From: Streptomyces physcomitrii
GTDB taxonomy: Bacteria; Actinomycetota; Actinomycetes; Streptomycetales; Streptomycetaceae
Length of the DNA stretch: 64,000 bases
Reading direction: 5' to 3'
Assembly: GCF_012273655.1 (NCBI RefSeq)
Contig: NZ_JAAWWP010000002.1
Span: 442,017-506,016, forward strand
Below the pieces are notes generated by a model. That model had not been told where the DNA came from, ran no database searches, and worked only from the letters and a program-made list of their open reading frames with translations. A program made the position numbers and the translations under genes. Position 1 is the first letter of the stretch, and each line of letters opens with the position of its first letter. Shown here in pieces: positions 46,907 through 56,336 of the stretch.

Positions 46907-47791
46907 TCACTCCTCGGCCAGGGCCGCCATCTCCTCGGCGAAGTCGAAGACCTCGGCGGCGGGCGGCGCCTTCACCTCGACGGGCTTGTTGAAGTCGAGG
47001 AAGGTCAGCGTCATGTCCATCGGACCCTCCTCGGCCTTGCCGCGCATCCGGAACTGCTTGGTGCGGTCCTCGCCGTCGATCCACACGTCCATGTCGAGCG
47101 CGCCGATGCCGAGCTCCTCGTACTGCTCGAGGCTCTTCTCGCGCTGCTCGCGCCGCTTGCCGTCCGCGCCGGCGAGCGAGGCCCGCAGCTCGTCCAGGGA
47201 GACGGTGCCCCGGTAGTGGCGGGTGCGGGTGCCCTCGACGGTCTCGGTGCCGACCAGCTTCACGTTCTTCGAGCCGGTCAGGAAGGTGGACTCGGCGGCC
47301 GGGTTCTTCTGGGCCTGCGAGCTGAGGCCGCCGCCGCGCGGGCCCTTGGCGCCGCCGAGCTCCTTGCCGCCGAACTTCATCCAGGACTTGCCGTCCATCT
47401 CGGGCTGCGGCTCCCCGGTACCGATGTAGAGGACCCCGTCGACCAGGCGGATCTCGGCCTCCCCCGCGTCCGCGCCGCCGGTGACGGTGGACTTGAGGCT
47501 CATCGCGAGCGGTTCGACGCTCATCCCGGCCTCGGCCTCGACCTTGCCCTGGCCGGGGACGGTGCCCTTGGCCCGGTAGTGGAAGGAGGTCAGCTTCTCG
47601 CTGCGCTCGGCGGCCTTGCGCACCGCCGCCGCGGGCCGCATCGCGGGCGTCTGCTCGGCCCCCCGCTCGCCGCCCCCGGTCTCGTCCCCGCCCTCCGAGG
47701 ACGACGAACACGCCGCCGCCCCGCACACCAGCGCGGCCGCCACCAGGGCGACCCCCGCCTTCTTCCGTACCGCACGCATGGCTGATGCCAC
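46907..47791 (-). CDS. Lipoprotein, LppX/LprG-like (paralogue)
   Basis: About 294 aa. The lipobox is GAAAC after a hydrophobic segment (AGVALVAAALVCGAAAC), and the linker is rich in Ser, Gly and Glu. It aligns by eye with the neighbouring lipoprotein: LYIGTGEPQPEMDGKSWMKFG corresponds to YYAKMGEPFARQAGGKHWIRYG, and DMDVWIDGEDRTKQF to TIDIWVDDKDLMVKK. The GTG at 47791 is preferred over an ATG four codons later because GGGTGGGGAC precedes it. The two probably arose by tandem duplication. Confidence 0.8.
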   Translation of the reverse strand: MASAMRAVRKKAGVALVAAALVCGAAACSSSSEGGDETGGGERGAEQTPAMRPAAAVRKAAERSEKLTSFHYRAKGTVPGQGKVEAEAGMSVEPLAMSLKSTVTGGADAGEAEIRLVDGVLYIGTGEPQPEMDGKSWMKFGGKELGGAKGPRGGGLSSQAQKNPAAESTFLTGSKNVKLVGTETVEGTRTRHYRGTVSLDELRASLAGADGKRREQREKSLEQYEELGIGALDMDVWIDGEDRTKQFRMRGKAEEGPMDMTLTFLDFNKPVEVKAPPAAEVFDFAEEMAALAEE

Positions 47792-48028
47792 GTCCCCACC
47801 CCTGACACACATGACCGGAAACAGACGGCCCGCACGGTGCGGCGGCCCGTCTGCCTCAGGTGAACGAAGGATTCGAAGAAACCGCAAAGAAACATCAAAG
47901 CAGCACTTCAGAGCGGGACATTACCCGAACCGAACCCGTCAGTGCGCACATGTTTCTCACAACTCGGTTGCACCAGGGCCATATTCGCGGGCGCCCTGCC
48001 CCGTCCCGCCCACCCCGAACACGCCAAC
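47792..48028. other. Intergenic region upstream of lipoprotein genes
   Basis: About 240 bp with no gene visible. It should contain the promoter for the lipoprotein gene; I found no convincing hexamer pair. Confidence 0.4.
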
Positions 48029-48059
48029 GGGCCCCGCACCTGGAGCAGGTACGGGGCCC
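48029..48059 (-). terminator. Terminator of rplK-rplA
   Basis: A 13-bp inverted repeat GGGCCCCGCACCT (48029-48041) with AGGTACGGGGCCC (48047-48059), one mismatch, lies 44 nt after the rplA stop. Confidence 0.75.
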
Positions 48060-48102
48060 ATGGTCACAGCGCGCGCGAGGCGGCTGCCGGTGAGCGGAGG
48101 GC

Positions 48103-48825
48103 TCAGACGGCGGCCGGGTCCTCCTCGGTGAGGAGGTTGCGGGTGCGGTTCGGGTCGAGCGGGATGCCCGGGCCCATGGTGGTGGTGAGGGCGGCCTTCT
48201 TGATGTAGCGGCCCTTGGCGGCGGACGGCTTCAGACGGAGGACTTCCTCCAGGGCCGCGCCGTAGTTCTCCACCAGCTTGTCGTCGTCGAAGGACGCCTT
48301 GCCGATGATGAAGTGCAGGTTCGCGTGCTTGTCGACACGGAACTCGATCTTGCCGCCCTTGATGTCGTTCACGGCCTTGGTGACGTCGGGCGTCACGGTG
48401 CCGGTCTTCGGGTTCGGCATCAGACCACGCGGACCGAGCACGCGGCCGAGGCGGCCGACCTTGCCCATGAGGTCCGGGGTGGCGACGACGGCGTCGAAGT
48501 CCAGGCGCCCCTTGGAGACCTCGTCGATCAGCTCGTCGGCGCCGACGATGTCGGCGCCCGCGGCACGCGCGGCCTCGGCACGGTCACCGGTCGCGAAGAC
48601 CAGGACCCGGGCGGTCTTACCGGTGCCGTGCGGGAGGTTCACGGTGCCGCGGACCATCTGGTCGGCCTTGCGCGGGTCGACGCCCAGACGGAAGGCCACC
48701 TCGACGGTGGGGTCGAACTTGGTCGCGGAGGTCTCCTTGGCGAGACGGACGGCCTCGAGCGGGGCGTAGAGCTTGTCCCGGTCGATCTTCGCGTCCGCAG
48801 CGCGGAGAGTCTTGCTGCGCTTCAC
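48103..48825 (-). CDS. rplA: 50S ribosomal protein L1
   Basis: L1-stalk protein that binds 23S rRNA and, in many bacteria, its own mRNA. It has 240 aa from GTG 48825 ([20 protein letters not shown]), with AGGAG ~6 nt upstream. [24 protein letters not shown] and [25 protein letters not shown] are diagnostic. It lies ~190 nt downstream of rplK. Confidence 0.97.
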   Translation of the reverse strand: MKRSKTLRAADAKIDRDKLYAPLEAVRLAKETSATKFDPTVEVAFRLGVDPRKADQMVRGTVNLPHGTGKTARVLVFATGDRAEAARAAGADIVGADELIDEVSKGRLDFDAVVATPDLMGKVGRLGRVLGPRGLMPNPKTGTVTPDVTKAVNDIKGGKIEFRVDKHANLHFIIGKASFDDDKLVENYGAALEEVLRLKPSAAKGRYIKKAALTTTMGPGIPLDPNRTRNLLTEEDPAAV

Positions 48826-49016
48826 TTCTGCTCCTGAGGTTGTGCACCGGACCGAGTGCCCGATCCGGCGGGAGATGGAGTTGTGGTGCGGGCCGCGCCC
48901 GGCCCTGCCACAGGTGGTACGGGGTGAACTCAGCCCTCGCATCTGTCGCGAGGTCCTCGTCCTCGCTCGCTCCGCGGACGGCTACGCTTCGCCGGCCACT
49001 GCGCGAGCTGCGTTCC

Positions 49017-49451
49017 TCAGCCCTCGACGGTGACGCCCATGGAACGGGCCGTACCGGCGATGATCTTCGACGCGGCGTCGAGGTCGTTGGCGTTGAGGTC
49101 GGGCATCTTGGTGGTGGCGATCTCGCGGACCTGCGCCTCGGTGATCTTGGCGACCTTGGTCTTGTGCGGCTCGCCGGAGCCCTTCTCCACGCCCGCGGCC
49201 TTGAGGATCATCTTCGCGGCCGGCGGGGTCTTGGTGATGAAGGTGAAGGAGCGGTCCTCGTAGACCGTGATCTCCACCGGAATGACCCAGCCGCGCTGCG
49301 ACTCGGTCGCGGCGTTGTAGGCCTTGCAGAACTCCATGATGTTGACGCCGTGCTGACCCAGCGCGGGGCCGACCGGCGGGGCCGGGTTCGCGGCGCCGGC
49401 CTGGATCTGGAGCTTGATCAGCCCCGTGACCTTCTTCTTCTTGGGAGGCAT
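49017..49451 (-). CDS. rplK: 50S ribosomal protein L11
   Basis: GTPase-centre protein, the thiostrepton target with 23S rRNA and the sensor for RelA activation. It has 144 aa: [41 protein letters not shown], with the proline-rich N-domain helix, and a C-terminal SMGVTVEG. It is the first gene of rplK-rplA. Confidence 0.97.
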   Translation of the reverse strand: MPPKKKKVTGLIKLQIQAGAANPAPPVGPALGQHGVNIMEFCKAYNAATESQRGWVIPVEITVYEDRSFTFITKTPPAAKMILKAAGVEKGSGEPHKTKVAKITEAQVREIATTKMPDLNANDLDAASKIIAGTARSMGVTVEG

Positions 49452-49522
49452 TGCTCTCTCCGGGTCCTTAGTGAGAGTGAGACTGCCTTCAGCCGGTCAT
49501 CCGGATGGAGGCATACCGCCCC

Positions 49523-49552
49523 ACGATAGCGGGTACCGCCTCAGGTCCCCAA
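49523..49552 (-). promoter_or_regulatory. Candidate rplK promoter
   Basis: On the minus strand, TTGGGG (49547-49552), an 18-nt spacer and TATCGT (49523-49528), immediately downstream of the preceding gene's terminator. Confidence 0.45.
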
Positions 49553-49557
49553 AACGA

Positions 49558-49593
49558 GCAGGCCGGACCGCCCCGAAGGACCGTCCGGCCTGC
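49558..49593 (-). terminator. Terminator of small secreted-protein gene
   Basis: A perfect 11-bp arm pair GCAGGCCGGAC (49558-49568) with GTCCGGCCTGC (49583-49593), followed on the minus strand by TCGTTTTGGGG. Confidence 0.8.
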
Positions 49594-49618
49594 GCCGTCA
49601 TGGCTGGTGAGCGCCCTC

Positions 49619-50143
49619 TCAGCAGCGCTTGGAGGTGGCTGCCTGCCCGGCCAGCGGCTCACCCGGGGCCCGCAGGCTAGCCACCGCGGCCGTGCACTGG
49701 CCCGCGGTCTTCGCCGGGTCGGACCAGATCTCCTGGAGGTTGGTGTCCGCCCAGGCGCGGCTGCCGTGGAACTTGTCGTCGCTGTAGCTGTACACCGCGG
49801 CGCTCACGTCGTAGTCCTTCACCTTGTCCCGGAAGGACTGCCAGACCCAGACGTAGCTGTAGTTCTGCTTGCAGTCGGGCGAGTAGAACTGCTTGACCGA
49901 GGCGGCGTGCTGCCCGCCCCGGTCGATGTACGCGGTGGTGCCGATCTGGTACGCGTCGTCACAGACCCCGGCCGCCTTGGCGCGGGCGCTCAGCGGGTTG
50001 CCCGCGGCCGAGGGCGCGGTGGACTTCGCGCTGCGCTGCTTGTCGGGCGCGGGCGCCGGACCGCTGCCCGCGAAGGCGGACGAGGCCGGTACGAGGACGG
50101 CGGCGCAGGCGATCGCGGCGAGGACGGTCTTACGAGCACGCAT
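49619..50143 (-). CDS. Small secreted protein
   Basis: 174 aa with a signal peptide (MRARKTVLAAIACAAVLVPASSAFA, cleavage after AFA). The mature part has a Pro/Ala/Lys linker and then a ~120-residue domain with Cys in AGVCDDAYQIG, YSPDCKQNY, AGQCTAAVAS and the C-terminal KRC, suggesting disulfides. The spacing VCDDAYQIG...CKQNYSYVWVWQSF looks like a small extracellular domain of unknown role. The ATG at 50143 is chosen to begin the signal peptide. It lies between nusG and rplK, flanked by terminators on both sides, so it is likely its own unit. Confidence 0.82.
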   Translation of the reverse strand: MRARKTVLAAIACAAVLVPASSAFAGSGPAPAPDKQRSAKSTAPSAAGNPLSARAKAAGVCDDAYQIGTTAYIDRGGQHAASVKQFYSPDCKQNYSYVWVWQSFRDKVKDYDVSAAVYSYSDDKFHGSRAWADTNLQEIWSDPAKTAGQCTAAVASLRAPGEPLAGQAATSKRC

Positions 50144-50322
50144 GGGATTTCCCCCTAGCTCTGCGGGTGACTGGTCCACCGGAACACATGGCACGGCAAA
50201 GGGACATCAATCCCCGTAAACCCCTGCATGTCCCAACAGAGGCCGCCGTTCACGCGTTTCGGTCACCTGGTTGGACGGCCGTGGCCCGCGGATGGTTGTG
50301 CCCCACCTCACAGCTCACCCGA

Positions 50323-50365
50323 AAGAGCCCCCGACCGAACGGAGATCCGCTGGTCGAGGGCTCTT
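50323..50365 (-). terminator. Terminator of secE-nusG
   Basis: Inverted repeat AAGAGCCCCCGACC (50323-50336) with GGTCGAGGGCTCTT (50352-50365), near-perfect, 20 nt after the nusG stop. Confidence 0.75.
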
Positions 50366-50384
50366 GGGGAAGAAAGAAATACGG

Positions 50385-51329
50385 TCAGTTCTTCTGGATC
50401 TGGTCGAAGCTCAGCTCGACCGGGGTCTCGCGGCCGAAGATCTCCACGAGGCCCTTGACCTTCTTCGAGTCCGGGTTGATCTCGTTGATCGTGGCCTGGA
50501 GGGTGGCGAAGGGGCCGTCGGTGACGGTGACCGAGTCGCCGACCTCGAAGTCCAGGACCTGGACCTCGACCTTGCGCTGCGGCGCCGGCTTGCCCTCGGC
50601 CTCGGCCGCCTCGCGGGCCGCCTTCTCCTCGGCCTCGGGGGCGAGCATCTTGACGATCTCGTCCAGGGTCAGCGGGTACGGGTCGTAGGCGTTGCCCACG
50701 AAGCCGGTGACGCCGGGGGTGTTGCGGACGACGCCCCAGGACTCGTTGGTCAGGTCCATACGGACGAGCACATAGCCGGGGAGCTTGTTCTGGCGGATCG
50801 TCTTGCGCTCGCCGTTCTTGATCTGGGCGACCTCTTCCTGCGGCACCTCGGCCTGGAAGATGAAGTCCTCGACGTTGAGCGAGACGGCGCGCTGCTCCAG
50901 GTTGGTCTTCACGCGGTTCTCGTAACCGGCGTAGGTGTGGATGACGTACCACTCGCCGGGCAGCAGGCGGAGCTCGTCGCGCAGGGCGGCGACCGGGTCG
51001 ACCGGCTCGGCCTCCTCGGCGGCGGCCTCGGCCAGCTCCTCCTCGGCGGCGCCCTCCTCGACCTCGGCGGCGTCCGCGGCGGCTGCCTCCTCGGCGGCCT
51101 CGTCCGCCACGGCCTCTTCGGCGGCGGGCTCGTCCTCGGGGCTCTCGGCGACCGCTTCGGCCTCGTCCTCGACGTGCAGGGCAGCCTTCTCGGCGGCCTC
51201 ACCGGCAGCGGCGTCGGCAGCCTCGGCCTGGTCCTGGTCCGCGGCCTCGACGATGGCTCGCTCGTCCTCAGCGGACTCGAAGCTCTCGCCCGGGGACTGG
51301 GCGGCGTCGTTCAGGTTCGGGTCAGACAC
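50385..51329 (-). CDS. nusG: Transcription termination/antitermination factor NusG
   Basis: Couples RNA polymerase to ribosomes, Rho or other factors. At 314 aa it is much longer than E. coli NusG (181 aa) because of a ~130-residue Ala/Glu/Asp-rich N-terminal extension ([21 protein letters not shown]), a feature shared with other actinomycetes. The NGN domain begins at [23 protein letters not shown] and includes [15 protein letters not shown], then a linker rich in Glu/Ala. The KOW domain is [29 protein letters not shown]. It lies downstream of secE. Confidence 0.97.
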   Translation of the reverse strand: MSDPNLNDAAQSPGESFESAEDERAIVEAADQDQAEAADAAAGEAAEKAALHVEDEAEAVAESPEDEPAAEEAVADEAAEEAAAADAAEVEEGAAEEELAEAAAEEAEPVDPVAALRDELRLLPGEWYVIHTYAGYENRVKTNLEQRAVSLNVEDFIFQAEVPQEEVAQIKNGERKTIRQNKLPGYVLVRMDLTNESWGVVRNTPGVTGFVGNAYDPYPLTLDEIVKMLAPEAEEKAAREAAEAEGKPAPQRKVEVQVLDFEVGDSVTVTDGPFATLQATINEINPDSKKVKGLVEIFGRETPVELSFDQIQKN

Positions 51330-51415
51330 TGTGGCTGCTTCTTCCTGGATACAGAGGGGTGGAACGCGCGAAAGGGACGCCGGGCACGGCGTCCTTCGCT
51401 CTCGCCTCGGCTGAC

Positions 51416-51700
51416 TCAGCCGAAGACGTACTTCGCGACCTTGTCAAGGCCATAGTCAATCACGGTCACCAGACCGATCATGATGACGACGAAGATGATC
51501 ACCACAGTGGTGTACGTCGTCAGCTGGTTCCGAGACGGCCAGACGACCTTGCGGAGCTCCGCGACGATCTGGCGGTAGAACAAGGCGAGGCGCTTCAGCG
51601 GGCCCTTCTTGCCACGCTTGCCGCCCTTGCGCGACTTCTTCGAGTCGTCCGCCTCATCCGGGGTGTCAGGCTTGTCGATGGAGCCCACGGCGTCCGTCAC
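51416..51700 (-). CDS. secE: Preprotein translocase subunit SecE
   Basis: Small essential Sec-channel clamp. It has 94 aa from GTG 51700: an acidic/basic cytosolic N-terminus, the conserved amphipathic motif [13 protein letters not shown], and a single membrane helix ([19 protein letters not shown]). It is the usual partner upstream of nusG (86-nt gap), following tRNA-Trp. Confidence 0.96.
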   Translation of the reverse strand: MTDAVGSIDKPDTPDEADDSKKSRKGGKRGKKGPLKRLALFYRQIVAELRKVVWPSRNQLTTYTTVVIIFVVIMIGLVTVIDYGLDKVAKYVFG

Positions 51701-51800
51701 TCGTCCTCACCTGATTCCCGGGTCGTGGCCGTGCCGCGCCCGGTGGAGCCGCACGGCTGTGCTGTACGTACCTGCGCACACATCCTGGCGGAGTGTGTAG

Positions 51801-51873
51801 CAGGGCCGGAGGGACTTGAACCCCCAACCGCTGGTTTTGGAGACCAGTGCTCTACCAATTGAGCTACGACCCT
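51801..51873 (-). tRNA. tRNA-Trp (CCA)
   Basis: A 73-nt cloverleaf on the minus strand. The acceptor AGGGTCG pairs with CGGCCCT (one G-U), the anticodon loop reads CTCCAAA with anticodon CCA, and the T-loop is TTCAAGT. The terminal CCA is not encoded. It sits just upstream of secE, as in other actinobacteria. Confidence 0.95.
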
Positions 51874-52085
51874 TTGATTTCCCCCAACCTACCGCATCGA
51901 TCCCCCCGTACAGACTCCGCTGAGACTGCGGTGGATCATCGGCGGCTGAAGGCCAACGAGGAGTGAGTGTACGTGTTCCGGGGGCGGACGTCGAACAGAA
52001 AGGGGCCGTCCAAGCGGCGACCGCGGATGTTCGGTGGGTGAAACGAGCGTGCCGGGGAGGTTTCGCGTCTGGAAGCATGTGCGCC

Positions 52086-53312
52086 ATGAGTGCTGCAACC
52101 TCACCCACCGAGCGCAGGGTCTCCGCCCGCGTCGGTGCGATCTCCGAGTCCGCCACCCTTGCCGTCGACGCGAAGGCCAAGGCCCTGAAGGCCGCCGGCC
52201 GCCCGGTCATCGGCTTCGGCGCGGGGGAGCCCGACTTCTCCACGCCGGACTACGTCGTCGAAGCCGCCGTCGAAGCCTGCAAGAACCCGAAGTACCACCG
52301 CTACACACCGGCCGGGGGGCTGCCGGAGCTGAAGGCAGCCATCGCCGCGAAGACGCTCCGCGACTCCGGCTACGAGGTCGACGCCTCCCAGGTGCTGGTC
52401 ACCAACGGCGGCAAGCAGGCGATCTACGAGGCCTTCGCCGCGATCCTCGACCCGGGCGACGAGGTCATCGTCCCCGCGCCGTACTGGACCACCTACCCCG
52501 AGTCGATCCGCCTCGCGGGCGGCGTCCCGGTCGAGGTGGTCGCGGACGAGACCACCGGCTACCGCGTCTCCGTGGAGCAGCTGGAGGCCGCGCGCACCGA
52601 GCGCACCAAGGTCGTGCTCTTCGTCTCCCCCTCGAACCCGACGGGCGCCATCTACCCGGAGGCCGAGGTCGAGGCCGTCGGCCGCTGGGCCGTCGAGCAC
52701 GGGCTGTGGGTGCTGACCGACGAGATCTACGAGCACCTCGTCTACGGCGAGGCGAAGTTCACCTCGCTGCCGGCGATCCTGCCGGAGCTGCGCGACAAGT
52801 GCATCGTCGTCAACGGCGTCGCCAAGACCTATGCGATGACCGGCTGGCGGGTGGGCTGGATCATCGGCCCGAAGGACGTCGTCAAGGCCGCGACCAACCT
52901 CCAGTCGCACGCCACCTCCAATGTCTCCAACGTCGCCCAGGCCGCCGGCCTCGCCGCGGTCTCCGGCGACCTGGACGCGGTCGCGAAGATGCGCGAGGCC
53001 TTCGACCGGCGCCGCCGCAAGATCGTGGCGATGCTCGGCGAGATCGACGGCGTGGTCTGCCCGGAGCCCGAGGGCGCCTTCTACGTGTACCCCTCGGTCA
53101 AGGGCCTGCTCGGCAAGGAGATCCGCGGCAGGCGCCCGCAGTCCTCGGTGGAGCTGGCCGCGCTGATCCTGGACGAGGTCGAGGTCGCCGTGGTGCCGGG
53201 CGAGGCCTTCGGCACCCCCGGGTACCTGCGGCTCTCGTACGCGCTCGGTGACGAGGACCTGGTCGAGGGCGTCTCCCGGATCCAGAAGCTGCTCGGCGAG
53301 GCCAAGGACTGA
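52086..53312 (+). CDS. PLP-dependent aspartate aminotransferase family enzyme
   Basis: Class I/II aminotransferase of 408 aa, matching the enzyme next to secE in S. coelicolor. It has [13 protein letters not shown], the [11 protein letters not shown] turn, the cofactor-binding [10 protein letters not shown] and DEIYEHLVY, the PLP lysine in [17 protein letters not shown], and the substrate arginine in [15 protein letters not shown] 52086 is chosen over upstream starts that would run into the tRNA-Trp promoter region. Substrate is probably aspartate/2-oxoglutarate, but exact specificity cannot be read. Confidence 0.93.
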   Translation: MSAATSPTERRVSARVGAISESATLAVDAKAKALKAAGRPVIGFGAGEPDFSTPDYVVEAAVEACKNPKYHRYTPAGGLPELKAAIAAKTLRDSGYEVDASQVLVTNGGKQAIYEAFAAILDPGDEVIVPAPYWTTYPESIRLAGGVPVEVVADETTGYRVSVEQLEAARTERTKVVLFVSPSNPTGAIYPEAEVEAVGRWAVEHGLWVLTDEIYEHLVYGEAKFTSLPAILPELRDKCIVVNGVAKTYAMTGWRVGWIIGPKDVVKAATNLQSHATSNVSNVAQAAGLAAVSGDLDAVAKMREAFDRRRRKIVAMLGEIDGVVCPEPEGAFYVYPSVKGLLGKEIRGRRPQSSVELAALILDEVEVAVVPGEAFGTPGYLRLSYALGDEDLVEGVSRIQKLLGEAKD

Positions 53313-53496
53313 CCTCCGCCCCGTGCGCGCGCGGGCCGTCTCCCCCCGGGGAGGCGGCCCGCGGTCGTATACGGAGGAAGAACGGACGAAAGGACGGATG
53401 GAGAAGGGGGACCCGCGCCGGGTACGTCCGTGCGGTCGGTCACCCGAAAGAGGATGCGGCTACCGGCGCGGCGGCGGCGTACGGCAAGATCTCCGG

Positions 53497-54555
53497 ATGG
53501 AGCGTGCCCGAGACCTCAGCGACCCCTCAGCCCGTACGGCGGCCGGCCGTGACCTCAGCGAGCTGCCCAAGGCCCATCTGCATCTGCACTTCACCGGGTC
53601 GATGCGCCACACCACGCTGCTGGAACTGGCCGACAAGTACGGAGTCCACCTGCCCGACGCGCTGCGCTCCGGGGAGCCGCCGAAGCTGCGGGCGACCGAC
53701 GAGCGCGGCTGGTTCCGCTTCCAGCGGCTGTACGACGCGGCCCGCTCCTGCCTGCGCGAGCCCGAGGACATCCGGCGCCTGGTGCGCGAGGCGGCCGAGG
53801 AGGATCTGAAGGACGGCTCCGGCTGGCTGGAGATCCAGGTCGACCCGACCTCGTACGCGCCCCGGCTCGGCGGGCTCATCCCGGCCCTGGAGGTCATCCT
53901 CGACGCGGTGGACTCGGCGTCCGAGGAGACCGGCCTCGGCATCCGCGTCCTGGTGGCCGCGAACCGGATGAAGCACCCGCTGGACGCCCGCACCCTGGCC
54001 CGGCTCGCGGTCCGCTACGCCGACCGCGGGGTGATCGGCTTCGGCCTCTCCAACGACGAACGGCGCGGATTCGCCCGGGACTTCGACCGCGCCTTCGCCA
54101 TCGCCCGGGAGGGCGGGCTGCTCTCGGCCCCGCACGGCGGCGAGCTGACCGGGCCCGCCTCGGTGCGGGACTGCCTGGACGACCTGCACGCGGGCCGCAT
54201 CGGCCACGGGGTACGCGCGGCGGAGGACCCCCGGCTCCTGAAGCGGCTCGCCGACCGGCAGATCACCTGCGAGGTCTGCCCCGCCTCCAATGTCGCGCTC
54301 GGCGTCTACGAGAAGCCCGAGGACGTACCGCTGCGCACCCTCTTCGAGGCCGGGGTCCCGCTCGCGCTCGGCGCCGACGACCCGCTGCTCTTCGGCTCCC
54401 GCCTCGCCGCCCAGTACGAGATCGCCCGGCACCACCACGGCTTCGACGACGCCGAACTCGCCGAGCTGGCACGGCAGTCGATCCGCGGCTCACTGGCGCC
54501 CGAGGAGCGGCAGCGGTCGATGCTCGCCGGGGTGGACGCCTGGCTCACGGGCTGA
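53497..54555 (+). CDS. Adenosine deaminase family protein
   Basis: Metal-dependent deaminase of 352 aa in a TIM-barrel fold. The HxH zinc motif HLHLHFTGS is near residue 27, the catalytic Glu region is SAPHGGEL, then GHGVRA, and the metal Asp is in LGADDPLLFG, where most adenosine deaminases read TDDP. It probably acts on adenosine or a related purine nucleoside in salvage. ATG 53497 follows a GGATGG region 185 nt after the aminotransferase stop. A longer frame upstream is GC-skewed and not family-like. Confidence 0.9.
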   Translation: MERARDLSDPSARTAAGRDLSELPKAHLHLHFTGSMRHTTLLELADKYGVHLPDALRSGEPPKLRATDERGWFRFQRLYDAARSCLREPEDIRRLVREAAEEDLKDGSGWLEIQVDPTSYAPRLGGLIPALEVILDAVDSASEETGLGIRVLVAANRMKHPLDARTLARLAVRYADRGVIGFGLSNDERRGFARDFDRAFAIAREGGLLSAPHGGELTGPASVRDCLDDLHAGRIGHGVRAAEDPRLLKRLADRQITCEVCPASNVALGVYEKPEDVPLRTLFEAGVPLALGADDPLLFGSRLAAQYEIARHHHGFDDAELAELARQSIRGSLAPEERQRSMLAGVDAWLTG

Positions 54556-54570
54556 GCGGGGGCGGGGGCC

Positions 54571-54665
54571 GGTCGATCCGTCCGCCGGTCCGCTCGGTCG
54601 GCCAGTCCGCTCGGTCGGCCCGGCCCGTCGGCCCGGCCCGGCGGCCGGTCGGCGGTCGGGCCATC
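54571..54665. repeat. Degenerate GC-rich repeats between deaminase gene and murB
   Basis: Imperfect tandem units with the core CCGCTCGGTCGGCC and then CGGCCCGG variants fill the space between two convergent genes. Copies differ by substitutions and small indels. There is no coding content. Confidence 0.55.
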
Positions 54666-54745
54666 CGCCGGGCGGTCGCGGCCTCGGGCCGGTCCCGCCG
54701 CACCCCTCGGACAGGCCGCCGCGCCCCTCGGACCGGGCCCCGCCC

Positions 54746-55801
54746 TCAGAGCTCGACGCCCACCGTCACCGGCTCGTTGACCAGGGTGATACCGAAGGCC
54801 TCGCGTACGCCCGTGACCACCTCGCGGGCGAGCGCGAGCAGGTCCTCGGTGGTGGCCGCGCCCCGGTTGGTCAGGGCGAGGGTGTGCTTGCCGGAGATCC
54901 GGGCGGGGCCGCTGCCGTATCCCTTGGTGAAGCCCGCCTTGTCGATCAGCCAGGCGGCCGAGGTCTTGGTGCGGCCCTCGCCCGCCGGGTACGCGGGCGG
55001 CTCGGTGTCCGCGCCGAGGCGGTCGGCGACCCGGCGGCGGAAGGCGGCGAAGCCCGCCTCGTCCAGGATCGGGTTGGTGAAGAAGGAGCCCGCGGACCAG
55101 GTGTCGTGGTCGTCCGGGTCGAGCACCATGCCCTTGCCCGCGCGCAGCCGCAGCACCGTCTCGCGCACCTGCTCCAGCGGCGCCCGCTCCCCCGCCGCGA
55201 CCCCGAGGGCGCGCGCCGTCTCCGCGTACCGGATCGGCGCGGAGAGCCCGCCCTCGTCGGCGAGCGCGAAGCGGACCCGGAGCACCACATGCCGGTCGGG
55301 CTCGGCCTTGAAGCGGCTGTGCCGGTACGAGAAGGCGCACTCGGCACCGGAGAGGGTGACGGTCCGGTGCTCCCTGCGGTCGTAGGCGAGCACCTCGGTG
55401 AGGACGGAGGAGACCTCCTGGCCGTAGGCGCCGACGTTCTGGATCGGGGTGGCGCCCGCGGAGCCCGGGATGCCGGCCAGGCACTCGATCCCGGCGAGCC
55501 CGGCGGCGGTGCTGCGGGCCACGGCCTCGGTCCACACCTCGCCCGCGGCGAGTTCGAGCGCCGTGCCGTCGAGGGCGAAGCCGGTGGTGGCGATCCGCAG
55601 CGCGGTGCCCTCGAAGCCCTTGTCGCCGATGACCAGATTGCTGCCGCCGCCGATGAGGAGCAGCGGGGTGCCCTCGGCGTCGGCGCGCTGGACGGTCTCG
55701 ACGACCTCGGCGTCGGTGGTGGCGGTGACCAGGCGGGTCGCGGGTCCGCCGAGCCGGAAGGTGGTCAGCGGGGCGAGCGGGGCGTCGTGGAGTTCCTGCA
55801 C
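54746..55801 (-). CDS. murB: UDP-N-acetylenolpyruvoylglucosamine reductase MurB
   Basis: FAD/NADPH-dependent reduction of the enolpyruvyl group in peptidoglycan precursor synthesis. It has 351 aa from GTG 55801. The FAD-binding region includes LTTFRLGGPATRL, LLIGGGSNLVI and GIPGSAGATPIQNVGAYGQE. Type I features include the catalytic Arg in YRHSRFK, the serine in SAGSFFTNP and the C-terminal Glu in LVNEPVTVGVEL. It converges on the deaminase gene. Confidence 0.96.
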   Translation of the reverse strand: MQELHDAPLAPLTTFRLGGPATRLVTATTDAEVVETVQRADAEGTPLLLIGGGSNLVIGDKGFEGTALRIATTGFALDGTALELAAGEVWTEAVARSTAAGLAGIECLAGIPGSAGATPIQNVGAYGQEVSSVLTEVLAYDRREHRTVTLSGAECAFSYRHSRFKAEPDRHVVLRVRFALADEGGLSAPIRYAETARALGVAAGERAPLEQVRETVLRLRAGKGMVLDPDDHDTWSAGSFFTNPILDEAGFAAFRRRVADRLGADTEPPAYPAGEGRTKTSAAWLIDKAGFTKGYGSGPARISGKHTLALTNRGAATTEDLLALAREVVTGVREAFGITLVNEPVTVGVEL

Positions 55802-55897
55802 GGCACAAGGGTACGGTCCGCGGCCCGGCGCGCGGGCCGCGGACCGCAGGGCCGCGAGTGGTGCGGGCCGCCCGGGACGGAGCGGCGCCCGGTGTGC

Positions 55898-56332
55898 TCA
55901 GGCCAGCCGGACCACCGCGCGGGCCATGCCGAGGACCTTCTTGCCCGCGGACATCGCGGTCAGGTCGACCCGTACGGTGTTGTCCGCCAGCTTGGCCGCG
56001 ACCTTGCCGCTGACCTCGATGACGGCGCCCTCACCGTCGTCGGGGACGATGACCGGCTTGGTGAAGCGGACGCCGTACTCCAGGACCGCGCCCGGGTCGC
56101 CGACCCAGTCGGTGACGACGCGGATCGCCTCGGCCATGGTGAACATGCCGTGCGCGATGACGTCGGGGAGGCCGACCTCGCGGGCGAAGCGTTCGTTCCA
56201 GTGGATCGGGTTGAAGTCGCCGGAGGCGCCCGCGTAGCGCACCAGGGTGGCGCGGGTGACCGGGAAGGTCTGCGCGGGCAGTTCGGTGCCGGTCTCGACG
56301 TCCGCGTACGCGATCTTCGTTGCGGTGCTCAT
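55898..56332 (-). CDS. MaoC-family dehydratase (HadB-like)
   Basis: A 144-aa hot-dog protein carrying the full hydratase-2 motif YAGASGDFNPIHW with the catalytic Asp and His, then VIAHGMFTMAEA. It is the active subunit of a two-gene dehydratase, probably (3R)-hydroxyacyl-thioester dehydratase. In mycobacteria the HadAB complex serves mycolic acid synthesis; in Streptomyces the natural substrate is not established. Starts 4 nt after the partner gene. Confidence 0.9.
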   Translation of the reverse strand: MSTATKIAYADVETGTELPAQTFPVTRATLVRYAGASGDFNPIHWNERFAREVGLPDVIAHGMFTMAEAIRVVTDWVGDPGAVLEYGVRFTKPVIVPDDGEGAVIEVSGKVAAKLADNTVRVDLTAMSAGKKVLGMARAVVRLA

Positions 56333-56336
56333 GTGC

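Noticed and set aside
51874..52085. Promoter for tRNA-Trp.
   Set aside because: A TAGGTT -10 is present upstream of the tRNA, but no -35 at acceptable spacing could be found; left out.
52034..53251. Second plus-strand frame (405 codons) inside the aminotransferase.
   Set aside because: Arg/Gly/Pro-dominated frame-shadow; the true frame has all PLP-enzyme motifs.
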